A DNA stretch of 64,000 nucleotides, taken from positions 2,666,001 to 2,730,000 of the forward strand of contig NZ_CP022600.1 in assembly GCF_002952215.1 (NCBI RefSeq), in the 5' to 3' direction. Source of the DNA: Porphyrobacter sp. HT-58-2 (GTDB lineage Bacteria > Pseudomonadota > Alphaproteobacteria > Sphingomonadales > Sphingomonadaceae). The position numbers and the translations under genes were made by a program. Position 1 is the stretch's first letter. The number at the start of each line of letters is the position of its first letter. Under the pieces are notes generated by a model. The model was not told the DNA's origin. It worked only from the letters and a program-made list of their open reading frames with translations, and ran no database searches. This document shows positions 19,962 to 30,328 of the stretch, piece by piece.

Positions 19962-20115
19962 GTCCTACTACCGATGCGAAAGAGCCAAGGAGCCGCCGGT
20001 TACCCGGCTTTTCCCAAAAACAAAGACCGCCCCGCGTCCTTCCGGTTTCCCGTGAGCGGGCGGCCTTCTTCAAAACTCGTGTCCCATAGAGACGAATCTC
20101 GTCCGGGGATGCGCG

Positions 20116-20144
20116 CCTATACGGGGCGTGCCGCCGTATGGCAA
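20116..20144 (-). promoter_or_regulatory. Promoter for the S10-spc unit
   Basis: Minus strand: TTGCCA (20139-20144), exactly 17 bases, TATAGG (20116-20121), about 150 bases upstream of rpsJ. The transcribed leader (roughly 19962-20108) includes a GC-rich hairpin region before rpsJ. Together with the terminator of tuf this separates str from S10. Confidence 0.7.
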
Positions 20145-20218
20145 GGGGGTGGAGACCGAAAATTACATGACCGTGAAACGACCACGAACCCGGCAATACA
20201 CCATTACCCTGCCCTCAC

Positions 20219-20255
20219 AAAAAAGGCCCGGTAGCTCCCAGGAGCTCCGGGCCTT
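20219..20255 (-). terminator. Rho-independent terminator after tuf
   Basis: On the minus strand AAGGCCCGGAGCTCC pairs with GGAGCTACCGGGCCTT (one irregular base), followed by six T (complement of A 20219-20224). It lies 37 bases beyond the tuf stop and ends the str unit. Confidence 0.9.
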
Positions 20256-20291
20256 TTCGCGTTCAGTTTCGCTCCTTACCGGAGCAACACC

Positions 20292-21482
20292 TTACTTGGT
20301 GATCTTGGCAACGACGCCCGAACCCACGGTGCGGCCACCTTCGCGGATCGCGAAGCGCAGACCTTCGTCCATGGCGATCGGCGCGATCAGCTTGACGCCG
20401 ATGGTCACGTTGTCGCCCGGCATCACCATTTCGGTGCCTTCGGGAAGGATCACTTCGCCGGTCACGTCAGTGGTGCGGAAGTAGAACTGCGGACGATAGT
20501 TGGCGAAGAACGGCGTGTGACGGCCGCCTTCATCCTTCGACAGCACGTAGACTTCGGCGCTGAATTCGGTGTGCGGCGTAACCGAACCCGGCTTGGCCAG
20601 AACCTGACCGCGCTCCACTTCTTCACGGGCAACGCCGCGGATCAGGGCGCCGACGTTGTCGCCAGCTTCACCGCGATCGAGCAGCTTGCGGAACATTTCC
20701 ACGCCGGTGACGGTGGTCTTGCGGGTGTCCTTGATGCCGACGATTTCGACTTCGTCGCCAACGTTCACAACGCCGGTTTCGATACGGCCGGTCACAACCG
20801 TGCCGCGACCCGAGATCGAGAACACGTCTTCGATCGGCATCAGGAAGTTCTTGTCGATCGGACGATCCGGCTGCGGGATGTACTCGTCAACGGCTTCGAT
20901 CAGCTTGATGACCGAGTCCTTGCCGATGGCGTCATCGCGACCTTCGAGAGCGGCCAGCGCCGAACCCTTGATGATCGGAATATTGTCGCCGTCGAAGTCG
21001 TACGAGCTCAGCAGTTCGCGGACTTCCAGTTCGACGAGCTCGAGGATTTCCTCGTCGTCAACCTGGTCGACCTTGTTCATGTACACGACCAGCGCCGGCA
21101 CGCCGACCTGACGGGCGAGCAGGATGTGCTCGCGGGTCTGCGGCATCGGGCCGTCGGCAGCGTTCACCACCAGGATCGCGCCGTCCATCTGGGCGGCACC
21201 GGTGATCATGTTCTTCACGTAGTCGGCGTGACCCGGGCAGTCGACGTGCGCGTAGTGACGGTTGGCGCTTTCGTATTCGACGTGCGCGGTCGAGATGGTG
21301 ATCCCGCGCTCACGCTCTTCCGGAGCCTTGTCGATGTTGGCGAAGTCCACGGCGCTGCCGCCATAGGTTTCAGCCATCACCTTGGTGATTGCGGCAGTCA
21401 GCGTGGTCTTGCCGTGGTCGACGTGACCGATGGTGCCGATGTTGCAGTGCGGCTTGTTCCGCTGGAATTTTTCCTTGGCCAT
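20292..21482 (-). CDS. tuf: Translation elongation factor Tu
   Basis: 396 residues. G1 GHVDHGKT (residues 18-25), switch I RGITIS, G3 DCPGHADY, G4 NKVD, and domain 2/3 with [10 protein letters not shown] and the C-terminal [11 protein letters not shown]. Delivers aminoacyl-tRNA to the ribosome. Only one tuf gene is in the window; a second copy elsewhere is possible. Confidence 0.99.
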   Translation of the reverse strand: MAKEKFQRNKPHCNIGTIGHVDHGKTTLTAAITKVMAETYGGSAVDFANIDKAPEERERGITISTAHVEYESANRHYAHVDCPGHADYVKNMITGAAQMDGAILVVNAADGPMPQTREHILLARQVGVPALVVYMNKVDQVDDEEILELVELEVRELLSSYDFDGDNIPIIKGSALAALEGRDDAIGKDSVIKLIEAVDEYIPQPDRPIDKNFLMPIEDVFSISGRGTVVTGRIETGVVNVGDEVEIVGIKDTRKTTVTGVEMFRKLLDRGEAGDNVGALIRGVAREEVERGQVLAKPGSVTPHTEFSAEVYVLSKDEGGRHTPFFANYRPQFYFRTTDVTGEVILPEGTEMVMPGDNVTIGVKLIAPIAMDEGLRFAIREGGRTVGSGVVAKITK

Positions 21483-21576
21483 TTCTCTGGTGTACCTTCT
21501 TGAATGAAACGATGTGTTCGCGGGAGAAAGGCAGCGCCCGCTGAATCAGGCGCCGCCCCTAGACCGATCGCTCGGC

Positions 21577-23709
<2,133 letters not shown>

Positions 23710-23819
23710 ATCAGGTTCCTTAGCTGTGAGAGGGCCGCCGGGTCGCGGTCAGGGCCCCATATAGGGATGATTGTGACAGCCGGAAGACCAAACGCCCCGG
23801 CTGTCCCCAATCAGCGATT

Positions 23820-24290
23820 TTACCAGCGGTAATGCGAGAAGGCGCGGTTGGCGTCCGCCATGCGGTGCGTGTCTTCGCGCTTCTTGACGGCGTTGCCGCG
23901 GTTGTTGGCCGCATCGAGCAGCTCACCCGACAGACGCGCTGCCATGGTGGTTTCCGGACGACCGCGCGCGGCGGTGATCAGCCAGCGGATCGCGAGGGCC
24001 TGAGCACGCTCGGGGCGCACTTCCACCGGCACCTGATAGGTCGCACCACCCACACGGCGGCTGCGCACTTCGACCTGCGGCTTCACGTTGTTCAGCGCAT
24101 CGTGGAACAGCTGGATGGGATCGGCCTTGGCCTTGGCTTCGACCGTGGCGAGCGCGCCATAGACGATCTTTTCGGCAACAGCCTTCTTACCGTCGAGCAT
24201 GAGGTTGTTCATGAACTTCGACAGGATCTGATCCCCGTACTGGGGATCGGGCAGGATGACCCGCTTTTCGGGACGACGACGACGTGACAT
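23820..24290 (-). CDS. rpsG: 30S ribosomal protein S7
   Basis: uS7, 156 residues from the ATG at 24290 ([21 protein letters not shown]); the longer frame upstream runs through the large inverted repeat and is not coding. Contains [26 protein letters not shown]7 nucleates the 30S head and contacts E-site tRNA. Confidence 0.98.
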   Translation of the reverse strand: MSRRRRPEKRVILPDPQYGDQILSKFMNNLMLDGKKAVAEKIVYGALATVEAKAKADPIQLFHDALNNVKPQVEVRSRRVGGATYQVPVEVRPERAQALAIRWLITAARGRPETTMAARLSGELLDAANNRGNAVKKREDTHRMADANRAFSHYRW

Positions 24291-24316
24291 GTTTTCGAAC
24301 TCCTTCGTCGTTGGGG

Positions 24317-24398
24317 GCCTTGCCAGCCCGCGCCCCCGCCCTTCCACCCGGAAGGATACCATCAAGGGCGGAAGGGCGGGGGCGCGGGCTGGCAAGGC
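24317..24398. repeat. Perfect 29-bp inverted repeat between rpsL and rpsG
   Basis: The left arm 24317-24345 (starting GCCTTGCCAGCCCGCG) is the exact reverse complement of the right arm 24370-24398, separated by a 24-base loop. It would form a very stable stem in the rpsL-rpsG transcript. No T-tract follows, and fusA/tuf downstream must be expressed, so simple termination is unlikely. A second hairpin lies right beside it at 24405-24424. Confidence 0.95.
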
Positions 24399-24404
24399 AC
24401 CAAG

Positions 24405-24424
24405 CCCCGGGCGGATGCCCGGGG
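24405..24424. repeat. Second hairpin in the rpsL-rpsG spacer
   Basis: CCCCGGGC-GGAT-GCCCGGGG, a perfect 8-bp stem with a four-base loop, six bases from the 29-bp inverted repeat and 20 bases after the rpsL stop. Confidence 0.8.
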
Positions 24425-24443
24425 CGCACCCAACAAAAACTTC

Positions 24444-24815
24444 TTACTTCGGACGCTTGGCGCCGTACTTCGAACGCGACTGCTTGCGGTCCTTCACGCC
24501 CTGCGTGTCGAGCACGCCGCGCAGCACGTGATAGCGCACGCCGGGAAGGTCGCGCACACGCCCGCCGCGGATCAGCACGACGCTGTGCTCCTGCAGGTTG
24601 TGGCCTTCGCCCGGGATGTAGCTGATGACTTCGCGCTGGTTGGTCAGGCGGACCTTGGCCACCTTGCGCAGCGCCGAGTTCGGCTTCTTCGGGGTCGTCG
24701 TGTAGACGCGGGTGCAGACGCCGCGCTTCTGCGGGTTCTGCTCCATCGCAGGGACCTTGCTCTTGGCCTTCTGCGGAACGCGGCCCTTGCGGACCAGCTG
24801 GTTGATCGTCGGCAT
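24444..24815 (-). CDS. rpsL: 30S ribosomal protein S12 (Arg88 variant)
   Basis: uS12, 123 residues, first gene of the str unit. [15 protein letters not shown] is standard, with Lys43 present. The PGVRYH loop reads [13 protein letters not shown], so residue 88 (Met as 1) is arginine where E. coli has lysine. Changes at this lysine, including to arginine, are classical streptomycin-resistance alleles; here it appears to be the natural state. S12 controls decoding fidelity at the A site. Confidence 0.98.
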   Translation of the reverse strand: MPTINQLVRKGRVPQKAKSKVPAMEQNPQKRGVCTRVYTTTPKKPNSALRKVAKVRLTNQREVISYIPGEGHNLQEHSVVLIRGGRVRDLPGVRYHVLRGVLDTQGVKDRKQSRSKYGAKRPK

Positions 24816-24944
24816 TAAGTTCTCACTTCACCAGAACGACCCGTCAGCCAAAGTGGGCACCGGTTTGGCGCCCGGACGGGTCGAAGTTAAATGGTGAGCA
24901 CGGGTGCCGGACGATGTGGGGAGGAAGGTCGAAAACCCGAGCCC

Positions 24945-24968
24945 GTCATCCCGGGCTTGACCCGGGAC
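24945..24968 (+). repeat. Palindromic repeat, copy 1
   Basis: GTCATCCCGGGCTTGACCCG plus GGAC: a CCCGGG-centred hairpin of the REP-like family common in alphaproteobacterial intergenic DNA. Related copies lie at 25220-25243 and, inverted, at 27704-27726. Confidence 0.7.
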
Positions 24969-25219
24969 CGCTGGCAGCAAGCGCCACATCACGTAGCGCG
25001 AACACCCTTGCCTCGCGGCAAGGTCAGGCCGAAACGCTCCACCCAATCGACGCGGCCCTTCGGCCACCGGGTTACTTTGACGACTGCCCCTCGTGGAAGG
25101 GACGAGGCCGCCAATGTTCAGCTCTTTCCGAGGGGGATACCCCCGGAGGATGCGCGCCCTTAGGCGGGTTTGGTCGGGGGGTCAAGGGTGGAGGTTGGAT
25201 GGCGAGCGATGCCCTGCCC

Positions 25220-25243
25220 GTCACCCCGGACTTGATCCGGGGT
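25220..25243 (+). repeat. Palindromic repeat, copy 2, beside methyltransferase 3' end
   Basis: GTCACCCCGGACTTGATCCG plus GGGT, 14 bases beyond the methyltransferase stop codon. It is the inverted partner of the copy at 27704-27726 on the other side of the gene. Confidence 0.7.
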
Positions 25244-25256
25244 TGGGCTTTCTTCA

Positions 25257-27659
25257 CTAGGCTGGCAGGAAGCCCAGTTCATAGACCATCGGGCGCAGCT
25301 TTTCGGTGAGCGCGGCGTAGGCGGATTTGAACGGATCGAAATCGGTGAGTTCGTTGTCGCCATAGGCTTCAAGCGCGCGGCGCACCTGATACCAGCCCGC
25401 ATCCGCGCGGTTCAGCTTGTATTCCTGCCTGATCTTGTTGGGGAAACTGATGGCGTGGAAGCGCTGGAACAGCTTGCGGCCTTCATCGAGCACCGCTTGC
25501 GCCTCGGGCGAAAACGCCATGCCCTTCATGTAGCGCACCATGAAGTCGCTTTCGAACCGCGCCTTGGCCCCGACTTCTGCTTCGGTGTAGGGGATGAAGT
25601 GATTGGTGAGGCTCCAGTCGCGATCATTCCAATGCAGCCCGTCTGCGCCTGCGGTAAGGTTGCTGCCGTTGAACAGCATCCAGACGAGGCAATCGGATTT
25701 GAACTCGTCCGAGAGCGGCTGCGAGGGTTGCAGGAACTGGTCGCGGTCGTTTAGCCATGTGGGCTTGATGAGCAGGCGCACAGTGAAGACCACAGCGGCC
25801 TGCCACAGGTTGTCCGGGGTAACGAAGAAGCCTCTTGCACTGCTATAGCCAGATGAGAGGAGGAAGGTTTTCGCAACGGCGTTCTGGAAGTCGTTACCCG
25901 CGCAATTTAGCCATGCAATAGCGCCCTCAGACCAGCGTGTTCCTCGCAAGTCTGCGCTCGATGTTGCCGGAGTGATCGCACCCTTGAGCGGGATGACCTC
26001 TTGCTTGTTCGATGGTTGCCTAACGACCCAATCGGTCAGAAGCTTCCGGCCATCGTAATTCAGGAATGTCTTCTCGCCGATCTGATTGCCTGCCTTGTCG
26101 AGCGCAACCGAAGTGACGTGGTTGATCGGCGTGCTCCCCGCCGTGTCCCAGATGAAAAAGCTGATAGGGAAATTGCCCTTCAGGCCTTCGAATGTGCGGC
26201 TGTGAACAGCAAAACCACCAAGGAAATCTGCGCGCCAAACATTTCGGAACTCGTTCAGTGTCGGGGTGCAAATGTATTTAACCTTGCTAAAGATCGCCAG
26301 TTTTGCGGTTGGCATCTCTTGGTAGGCGCGAGCGATGAACTGCATGAACAATTCATTGGTGGCCTTTCCGTATTGGGCCATTGCCGTTCGCGCAAACTGG
26401 GTGTTGGCTACGCCTAGCTTGTTTTCTCCGCCCGCCATTGGAACGGCGAGACCGCCACCCGTTGCCTCGGCGTATGGTGGATTGATTAGCACCAAGATCG
26501 GCTTTGCGCCCTTCTTGCCCTCGCGCGCATCGGCAATCGCCTGTCGCAGCGCCTGCGGCACCTTGCCCGACAGATCGTAATCAATCTCGCCGAAATCGGT
26601 CACATCGTCGTTGAGGTAATCATACTGGAAAATCTCGGCCCCGGCGAAGGCGGGGTTGCTGCGCATGATCGTCACGTCCTCTTCATCGAGCGTGGACATG
26701 AACACATTGCGCAGGTTGGAATGCTTGGCCTCCAGATTGCCGACGCCAGCGCACATGTCCCAGACGATGTATTTCTCCTGCCAGTTCGCGCCCAAAGTGG
26801 CGTTCAGCTGGTCATAGGCTTTGTCGACGATGTGCAGCGGGGTGTAGAAGGCGCCCTTGAACTTCTGATCGTCCATCGGCAGCAGGCTGTCGCGCCGTTC
26901 GAGCAGGTAGTGCCGGTGCTTCTGTTCCGGCGGGCGGTGGTAGATGTTCCAGAAATTGCGATAGCCGCGCTCGCTGGCGAGTTCGTATTGCTCGGCCCCG
27001 ATGATGAACACCGGCTTGTCGCCGCTGAACAGCAGGCGCGCGGGCAGGTTGCGCATCGCTTCGTTGCGGCCATCATGCATGATGTCGGCAAAGAACAGCA
27101 CGGCGTAATCGGCCTCGCGCTTCACGCCCAATTCCACCCCCACCATGGCCACCCATTTATCGAACACCTGCCGCAAATTGTTCGGCGTGATCGGCGTGCG
27201 GATGATGCGCCCCTCGCGCACGGCATCCTTCGCAGCCTTGATGAATTCGTCCTCGTAACCGTCGATCTGATAGAGGATGAAGTGGGTTTCGATGGTGGGG
27301 GCAATCTGGGCGGCGAGCGCCTTGTCGGCGGCAGAGCCGGACTTGGGCCAGACAATCGACTTGTCATCTAGGATTGGCAGGGCGTGTTCGGTCGCCATCA
27401 GGGCGGCTTTTTCGCGGTCGATCACGCACAGGAAGCCGGGGATAGGCTCACCGCGCTTTCGTGCGGCGCGGACGTAGACCAGCAATTGCGCGAACATCAG
27501 CAATGGCGGTGTTGGAGCCTCCTTTGCTTCGAACCAGATCTCGGGGGTCTGGATATCGACCAGCCCCTTGAACACGCTCTTGAGGCCAAGCGCCTTGATG
27601 TAGGCGTCCTTGACGTCTTCTTCCGTGCGGGCGCGTTGCAGTTCTTCGAGCAGGCTCAA
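25257..27659 (-). CDS. Solitary N6-adenine DNA methyltransferase, possible type IIG restriction-modification enzyme
   Basis: 800 residues. The methyltransferase core is clear: FYTP at 271-274, the SAM-binding DMCAGVGNLE at 301-310 and the catalytic NPPY at 393-396. The N-terminus has D35...E44-A-K46 (VDIQTPEIWFEAKEAP), which fits a PD-(D/E)xK nuclease motif, so one chain may cut and methylate as in type IIG enzymes. The C-terminal 400 residues probably hold target recognition. No separate endonuclease or specificity gene is adjacent. Start: TTG at 27659 with GGAG eight bases upstream. The middle of the gene is visibly less GC-rich than its neighbours, and it is flanked by inverted palindromic repeats, both suggesting transfer. 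Methyltransferase assignment firm; nuclease part inferred. Confidence 0.85.
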   Translation of the reverse strand: MSLLEELQRARTEEDVKDAYIKALGLKSVFKGLVDIQTPEIWFEAKEAPTPPLLMFAQLLVYVRAARKRGEPIPGFLCVIDREKAALMATEHALPILDDKSIVWPKSGSAADKALAAQIAPTIETHFILYQIDGYEDEFIKAAKDAVREGRIIRTPITPNNLRQVFDKWVAMVGVELGVKREADYAVLFFADIMHDGRNEAMRNLPARLLFSGDKPVFIIGAEQYELASERGYRNFWNIYHRPPEQKHRHYLLERRDSLLPMDDQKFKGAFYTPLHIVDKAYDQLNATLGANWQEKYIVWDMCAGVGNLEAKHSNLRNVFMSTLDEEDVTIMRSNPAFAGAEIFQYDYLNDDVTDFGEIDYDLSGKVPQALRQAIADAREGKKGAKPILVLINPPYAEATGGGLAVPMAGGENKLGVANTQFARTAMAQYGKATNELFMQFIARAYQEMPTAKLAIFSKVKYICTPTLNEFRNVWRADFLGGFAVHSRTFEGLKGNFPISFFIWDTAGSTPINHVTSVALDKAGNQIGEKTFLNYDGRKLLTDWVVRQPSNKQEVIPLKGAITPATSSADLRGTRWSEGAIAWLNCAGNDFQNAVAKTFLLSSGYSSARGFFVTPDNLWQAAVVFTVRLLIKPTWLNDRDQFLQPSQPLSDEFKSDCLVWMLFNGSNLTAGADGLHWNDRDWSLTNHFIPYTEAEVGAKARFESDFMVRYMKGMAFSPEAQAVLDEGRKLFQRFHAISFPNKIRQEYKLNRADAGWYQVRRALEAYGDNELTDFDPFKSAYAALTEKLRPMVYELGFLPA

Positions 27660-27703
27660 GACGATAACTCCGACGATTGAAGGTGAAACAGCAGGAAGCC
27701 TAG

Positions 27704-27726
27704 CCCCGGGTCAAGCCCGGGGTGAC
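27704..27726 (-). repeat. Palindromic repeat, copy 3, upstream of methyltransferase
   Basis: On the minus strand GTCACCCCGGGCTTGACCCG plus GGG, in the opposite orientation to the copies at 24945 and 25220. It lies in the leader between the promoter and the methyltransferase start. Confidence 0.7.
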
Positions 27727-27891
27727 GAAAGGGGAAAAGAAATTTCCTACTCCCCCGCCCTGTGCCACCCTGCCCGGCATGACCCTCCCCGCCCGGCCTC
27801 ACGCACCACGCGCTCAGGATCGCGCCGCAGCCGTTACCAGCGCAAAACAAGCCCCCCTTCCCCTGTCCGTCAAGCGCGGGGAATCCTCACG

Positions 27892-27920
27892 ATTATCAAT
27901 GCAAATCAGGAATTTATCAA
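27892..27920 (-). promoter_or_regulatory. Promoter for the methyltransferase
   Basis: Minus strand: TTGATA (27915-27920), 17 bases, GATAAT (27892-27897), in an unusually A+T-rich patch. The leader to the TTG start would be about 225 bases. The 309-base gap 27660-27968 has no other gene. Confidence 0.6.
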
Positions 27921-27931
27921 AACTGCGCCAG

Positions 27932-27957
27932 CTTGACAGGGTGTCAAGTTTGTCAAG
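27932..27957. promoter_or_regulatory. Operator-like repeat CTTGACA/TGTCAAG x3
   Basis: CTTGACA (27932-27938), GGG, TGTCAAG (27942-27948), TT, TGTCAAG (27951-27957): one inverted pair plus a direct copy at nine-base spacing, just upstream of the methyltransferase promoter and 12 bases beyond the LysR stop. It could be a regulator site or, less likely, a terminator. Confidence 0.5.
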
Positions 27958-27968
27958 TGCGCCGCGCC

Positions 27969-28769
27969 TCAGGGGGCGAGGTAGCTTACCAGCGCGCGCA
28001 CCTTCTTTGATCGCCATTGCGGCGCGGGGGCGAGCAGCCAGTAGCTGCGGATCGCGGGTTCAGGCTCGGTGAGGGCGATGAGGCTCCCGCGCGCAATCGC
28101 GCTCTCGGCAAGGGCCAGCGGCAGGATCGTGCGCCCCATTCCGGCGAGCGCCGAGGCGAGCGCCTGTCCGGGGCTGCCGGCCTTGATGCAGGGGTTCACG
28201 CCTTGCGGAAGCGGCATCCCCGGCCAGTCGATCCACGCGTCCCGATGCTCGGGCGCGGCGACGGTGACGCGCAAGGCGGGGGCGAGCTGGACGCCTTGCA
28301 GATCCCCCGGCCCGTCGACCAGCCGGATCGCGAGATCGAGATTGGCCTCGGTGAAATCGGCGTGTTCGTCAGGGGCGAGGATGTATTGCACGCCGCCCGA
28401 ATCCCTGGTCGTTTCGGACTGGAACTTCGCGAGGCGGGGGGCGAGCCATTCGGCGTAGAATTCGCGGGGGGTCGCGATGGTGTAGCGGTCGGAGGCCTGG
28501 CCCGCCTGCATCGCCGCGACGCTCTCCTCGAAGCGGAGGAAGCCCTCGCGCAAGGGATCGAGCCCGGCCTCGCCCTCGGGGGTCAGCTCGAGGCCCTTGG
28601 AGGTGCGGCGGAACAGGACGACGCCGAGCACGTCCTCCAATGCGCGGATCTGCTGGCCGACGGCGGCGGGGGTGACGGCAAGCTCGTCCGCGGCGCGGGT
28701 GAAGGACAGGTGCCGGGCGGCGGCATCGAACACGCGCAGGGCGTTGAGGGGCAGATGGGTGCGCTTCAC
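27969..28769 (-). CDS. LysR-family regulator, GcvA-like
   Basis: 266 residues from the GTG at 28769, giving MKRTHLPLNALRVFDAAARHLSFTRAADELAVTPAAVGQQIRALE, the normal N-terminus of GcvA/AmpR-like regulators; an in-frame TTG at 28805 would add 12 residues. The helix-turn-helix covers residues about 20-40 and an effector-binding domain follows. It comes directly after apaG on the same strand, so its expression is probably tied to apaG. Target genes are not evident; members of this branch often control a neighbour. Confidence 0.85.
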   Translation of the reverse strand: MKRTHLPLNALRVFDAAARHLSFTRAADELAVTPAAVGQQIRALEDVLGVVLFRRTSKGLELTPEGEAGLDPLREGFLRFEESVAAMQAGQASDRYTIATPREFYAEWLAPRLAKFQSETTRDSGGVQYILAPDEHADFTEANLDLAIRLVDGPGDLQGVQLAPALRVTVAAPEHRDAWIDWPGMPLPQGVNPCIKAGSPGQALASALAGMGRTILPLALAESAIARGSLIALTEPEPAIRSYWLLAPAPQWRSKKVRALVSYLAP

Positions 28770-28808
28770 GCTCCCGCGATTAGGCGCGCCCGCCCCGCCC
28801 TGCAAGCC

Positions 28809-29222
28809 TCAACGGGGGCTGCGGCCTTCGGCGGTCTCGGGCGCGGCGAGGGGGAAGAAGGGGATGCGGACTTCGGCCGGAGAACCGTCGGCGCGTTCGA
28901 AGGTGTAGAAGCCCTCCATCGAGCCGAACGGCGTCGTCAGCGGGCAACCGGAGACATAGTCGTGGCTTTCTCCGGGCTGGAGCAAGGGTTGCTCACCCAC
29001 CACGCCCTCGCCATCGACGTGGTTGACCATGCCGCGCCCATCGGTGATCCGCCAGTGCCGGGTGCGCAGGCGCAGGGCTTCGTGCGAGGCGTTCTCGATG
29101 CGGATGTGATAGACCCAGAACCACTTTCCCGCTTCCGGATGCGACTGCTCCGGCAGGTAGTTGACGGCGACCCTCACGGTGACCCCGTCGGTGGTGGCGG
29201 CGTGCTGGAAGAATTCTTTCAT
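28809..29222 (-). CDS. apaG: ApaG domain protein (Co2+/Mg2+ efflux-associated)
   Basis: 137 residues, full length for ApaG, a fibronectin-III-like beta-sandwich. Segments YHIRIENASHEALRLRTRHWRITDGRG and the glycine-rich QPLLQPGESHDYVSGCPLTTPFGSMEGFY are characteristic. In enterobacteria linked to cobalt/magnesium resistance; biochemical role uncertain. Divergent from the dipeptidase gene at 29339. Confidence 0.93.
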   Translation of the reverse strand: MKEFFQHAATTDGVTVRVAVNYLPEQSHPEAGKWFWVYHIRIENASHEALRLRTRHWRITDGRGMVNHVDGEGVVGEQPLLQPGESHDYVSGCPLTTPFGSMEGFYTFERADGSPAEVRIPFFPLAAPETAEGRSPR

Positions 29223-29338
29223 GTCGCCCCCAAACTAGCGATTCTCTGATGGCTCACAAGACCCTCAACGCGCTTAACCACGGCTGTATCCCGACAGCCC
29301 GGTCGATTTCCTGATGGGCGCGCCGGGTCGTTCAGCCT

Positions 29339-30085
29339 ATGCGTCGTTCGGGCAAGAGAAGGCGCATGGCGATGAAGGTGGACGTGGTCGGGCAGCTTTC
29401 ACGGCGGAAGGCGCTGCGGGCAGGAGGAGCGGGCGTGATCGCGGGCTGGCTGAATGCCTGTGCGCCGCGCGTGCTGACCGGAGCCCCTGCCTCGGTTGTC
29501 ATGCCGGTCGATCCGGCAGCAACCGCTGCGCCCGATCTGGTCGATCTGGCCCGCTTCGATCCGCGCTTCCGGTTCGACATCCGCTATGCCACGAGCGCCA
29601 ATTTCATGGGCCGGGTGCTCTACCCCGTGGCCCGCGCCGTCGCGCAGCGCCCGGTGGCCGAGGCGCTTTCGCGCGTCCAGACCCGCGCCGAGGCCGTCGG
29701 ATATGGCCTCCTGATCTTCGACGCCTATCGCCCCTGGCGCATCACGAAAATGATGTGGGACGAGACCCCGCCCGAAAAGCGCGAATTCGTCGCCGACCCG
29801 CGCACCGGATCGCGCCACAATCGCGGCTGTTCGATCGACCTGTCGCTGCACCGCGACGGCGCGGAGGTGGCGATGCCCAGCCCCTATGACGATTTCACCG
29901 CGGCCGCCTATCGCAGCAACACCGATGCTTCGCTCGAGGCGCTGGCCGCCAGCCGATTGTTGGAGGAATGGATGGTGGCCGAAGGCTTCGTCCCGCTCGC
30001 CAATGAATGGTGGCACTACGACTGGAAGGACTGGCGACGCTACCCGATCATGGATGTGCCGCTGGAGGATGTGACGGCGCGGTAA
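29339..30085 (+). CDS. D-Ala-D-Ala dipeptidase-like M15D peptidase (VanX-type), exported lipoprotein
   Basis: 248 residues from the first ATG; starts at 29366 or 29372 are also possible. N-terminus SRRKALRAGGAGVIAG...LNAC looks like a twin-arginine signal with a lipobox cysteine. The catalytic domain has the VanX zinc motif S-x-H-x-x-G-x-x-x-D (GSRHNRGCSIDL) and the E-x-x-H motif (NEWWHYDW), with FDAYRPWR preceding. VanX-type enzymes cleave D-alanyl-D-alanine or related cell-wall dipeptides. Without van neighbours it probably serves peptidoglycan recycling, not glycopeptide resistance. Confidence 0.88.
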   Translation: MRRSGKRRRMAMKVDVVGQLSRRKALRAGGAGVIAGWLNACAPRVLTGAPASVVMPVDPAATAAPDLVDLARFDPRFRFDIRYATSANFMGRVLYPVARAVAQRPVAEALSRVQTRAEAVGYGLLIFDAYRPWRITKMMWDETPPEKREFVADPRTGSRHNRGCSIDLSLHRDGAEVAMPSPYDDFTAAAYRSNTDASLEALAASRLLEEWMVAEGFVPLANEWWHYDWKDWRRYPIMDVPLEDVTAR

Positions 30086-30328
30086 GCGCCCTATGAAGGA
30101 CATCCGCGCACAGTGGTATCCGAGCGAAGCCATGCCTGCGTTTGGCGCCAAGGGCATAGATATTGCCATGCAAGAATCGTCGCCATTTGCTACGCGAATA
30201 AATGCTTTTTCCATTTTTTTGACCAAAAAAGGCGTATTCGGCGGCGAAAAAATTACGCGAAATTCAAGCGAGCGTCTTTATCCATCGCGTCAGGCGCGTT
30301 ATCAAGCGCGGCGCATTGGGAGATCGCG
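30086..30328. other. A+T-rich intergenic region
   Basis: 243 bases without a gene, with runs of T and A (30199-30230, 30246-30262) that contrast with the GC-rich surroundings. A TTGACC box lies at 30219-30224, but no matching -10 at standard distance was found. It precedes the orphan secreted protein. Confidence 0.4.

Larger units (their letters stand above)
24816..25256. other. Upstream region of the str unit, no gene
   Basis: 441 bases with no supported gene. It must contain the str promoter, but no pair of boxes as clear as those for the S10 or alpha units was found. It does contain two copies of a palindromic repeat (24945-24968 and 25220-25243) and a hairpin CCTTGCC-TCGC-GGCAAGG near 25004-25022. 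Confidence 0.5.

Noticed and set aside
29339..30085. Glycopeptide (vancomycin) resistance determinant
   Set aside because: Only a VanX-type dipeptidase is present, with an export signal and no vanH/vanA-like ligase or dehydrogenase beside it.
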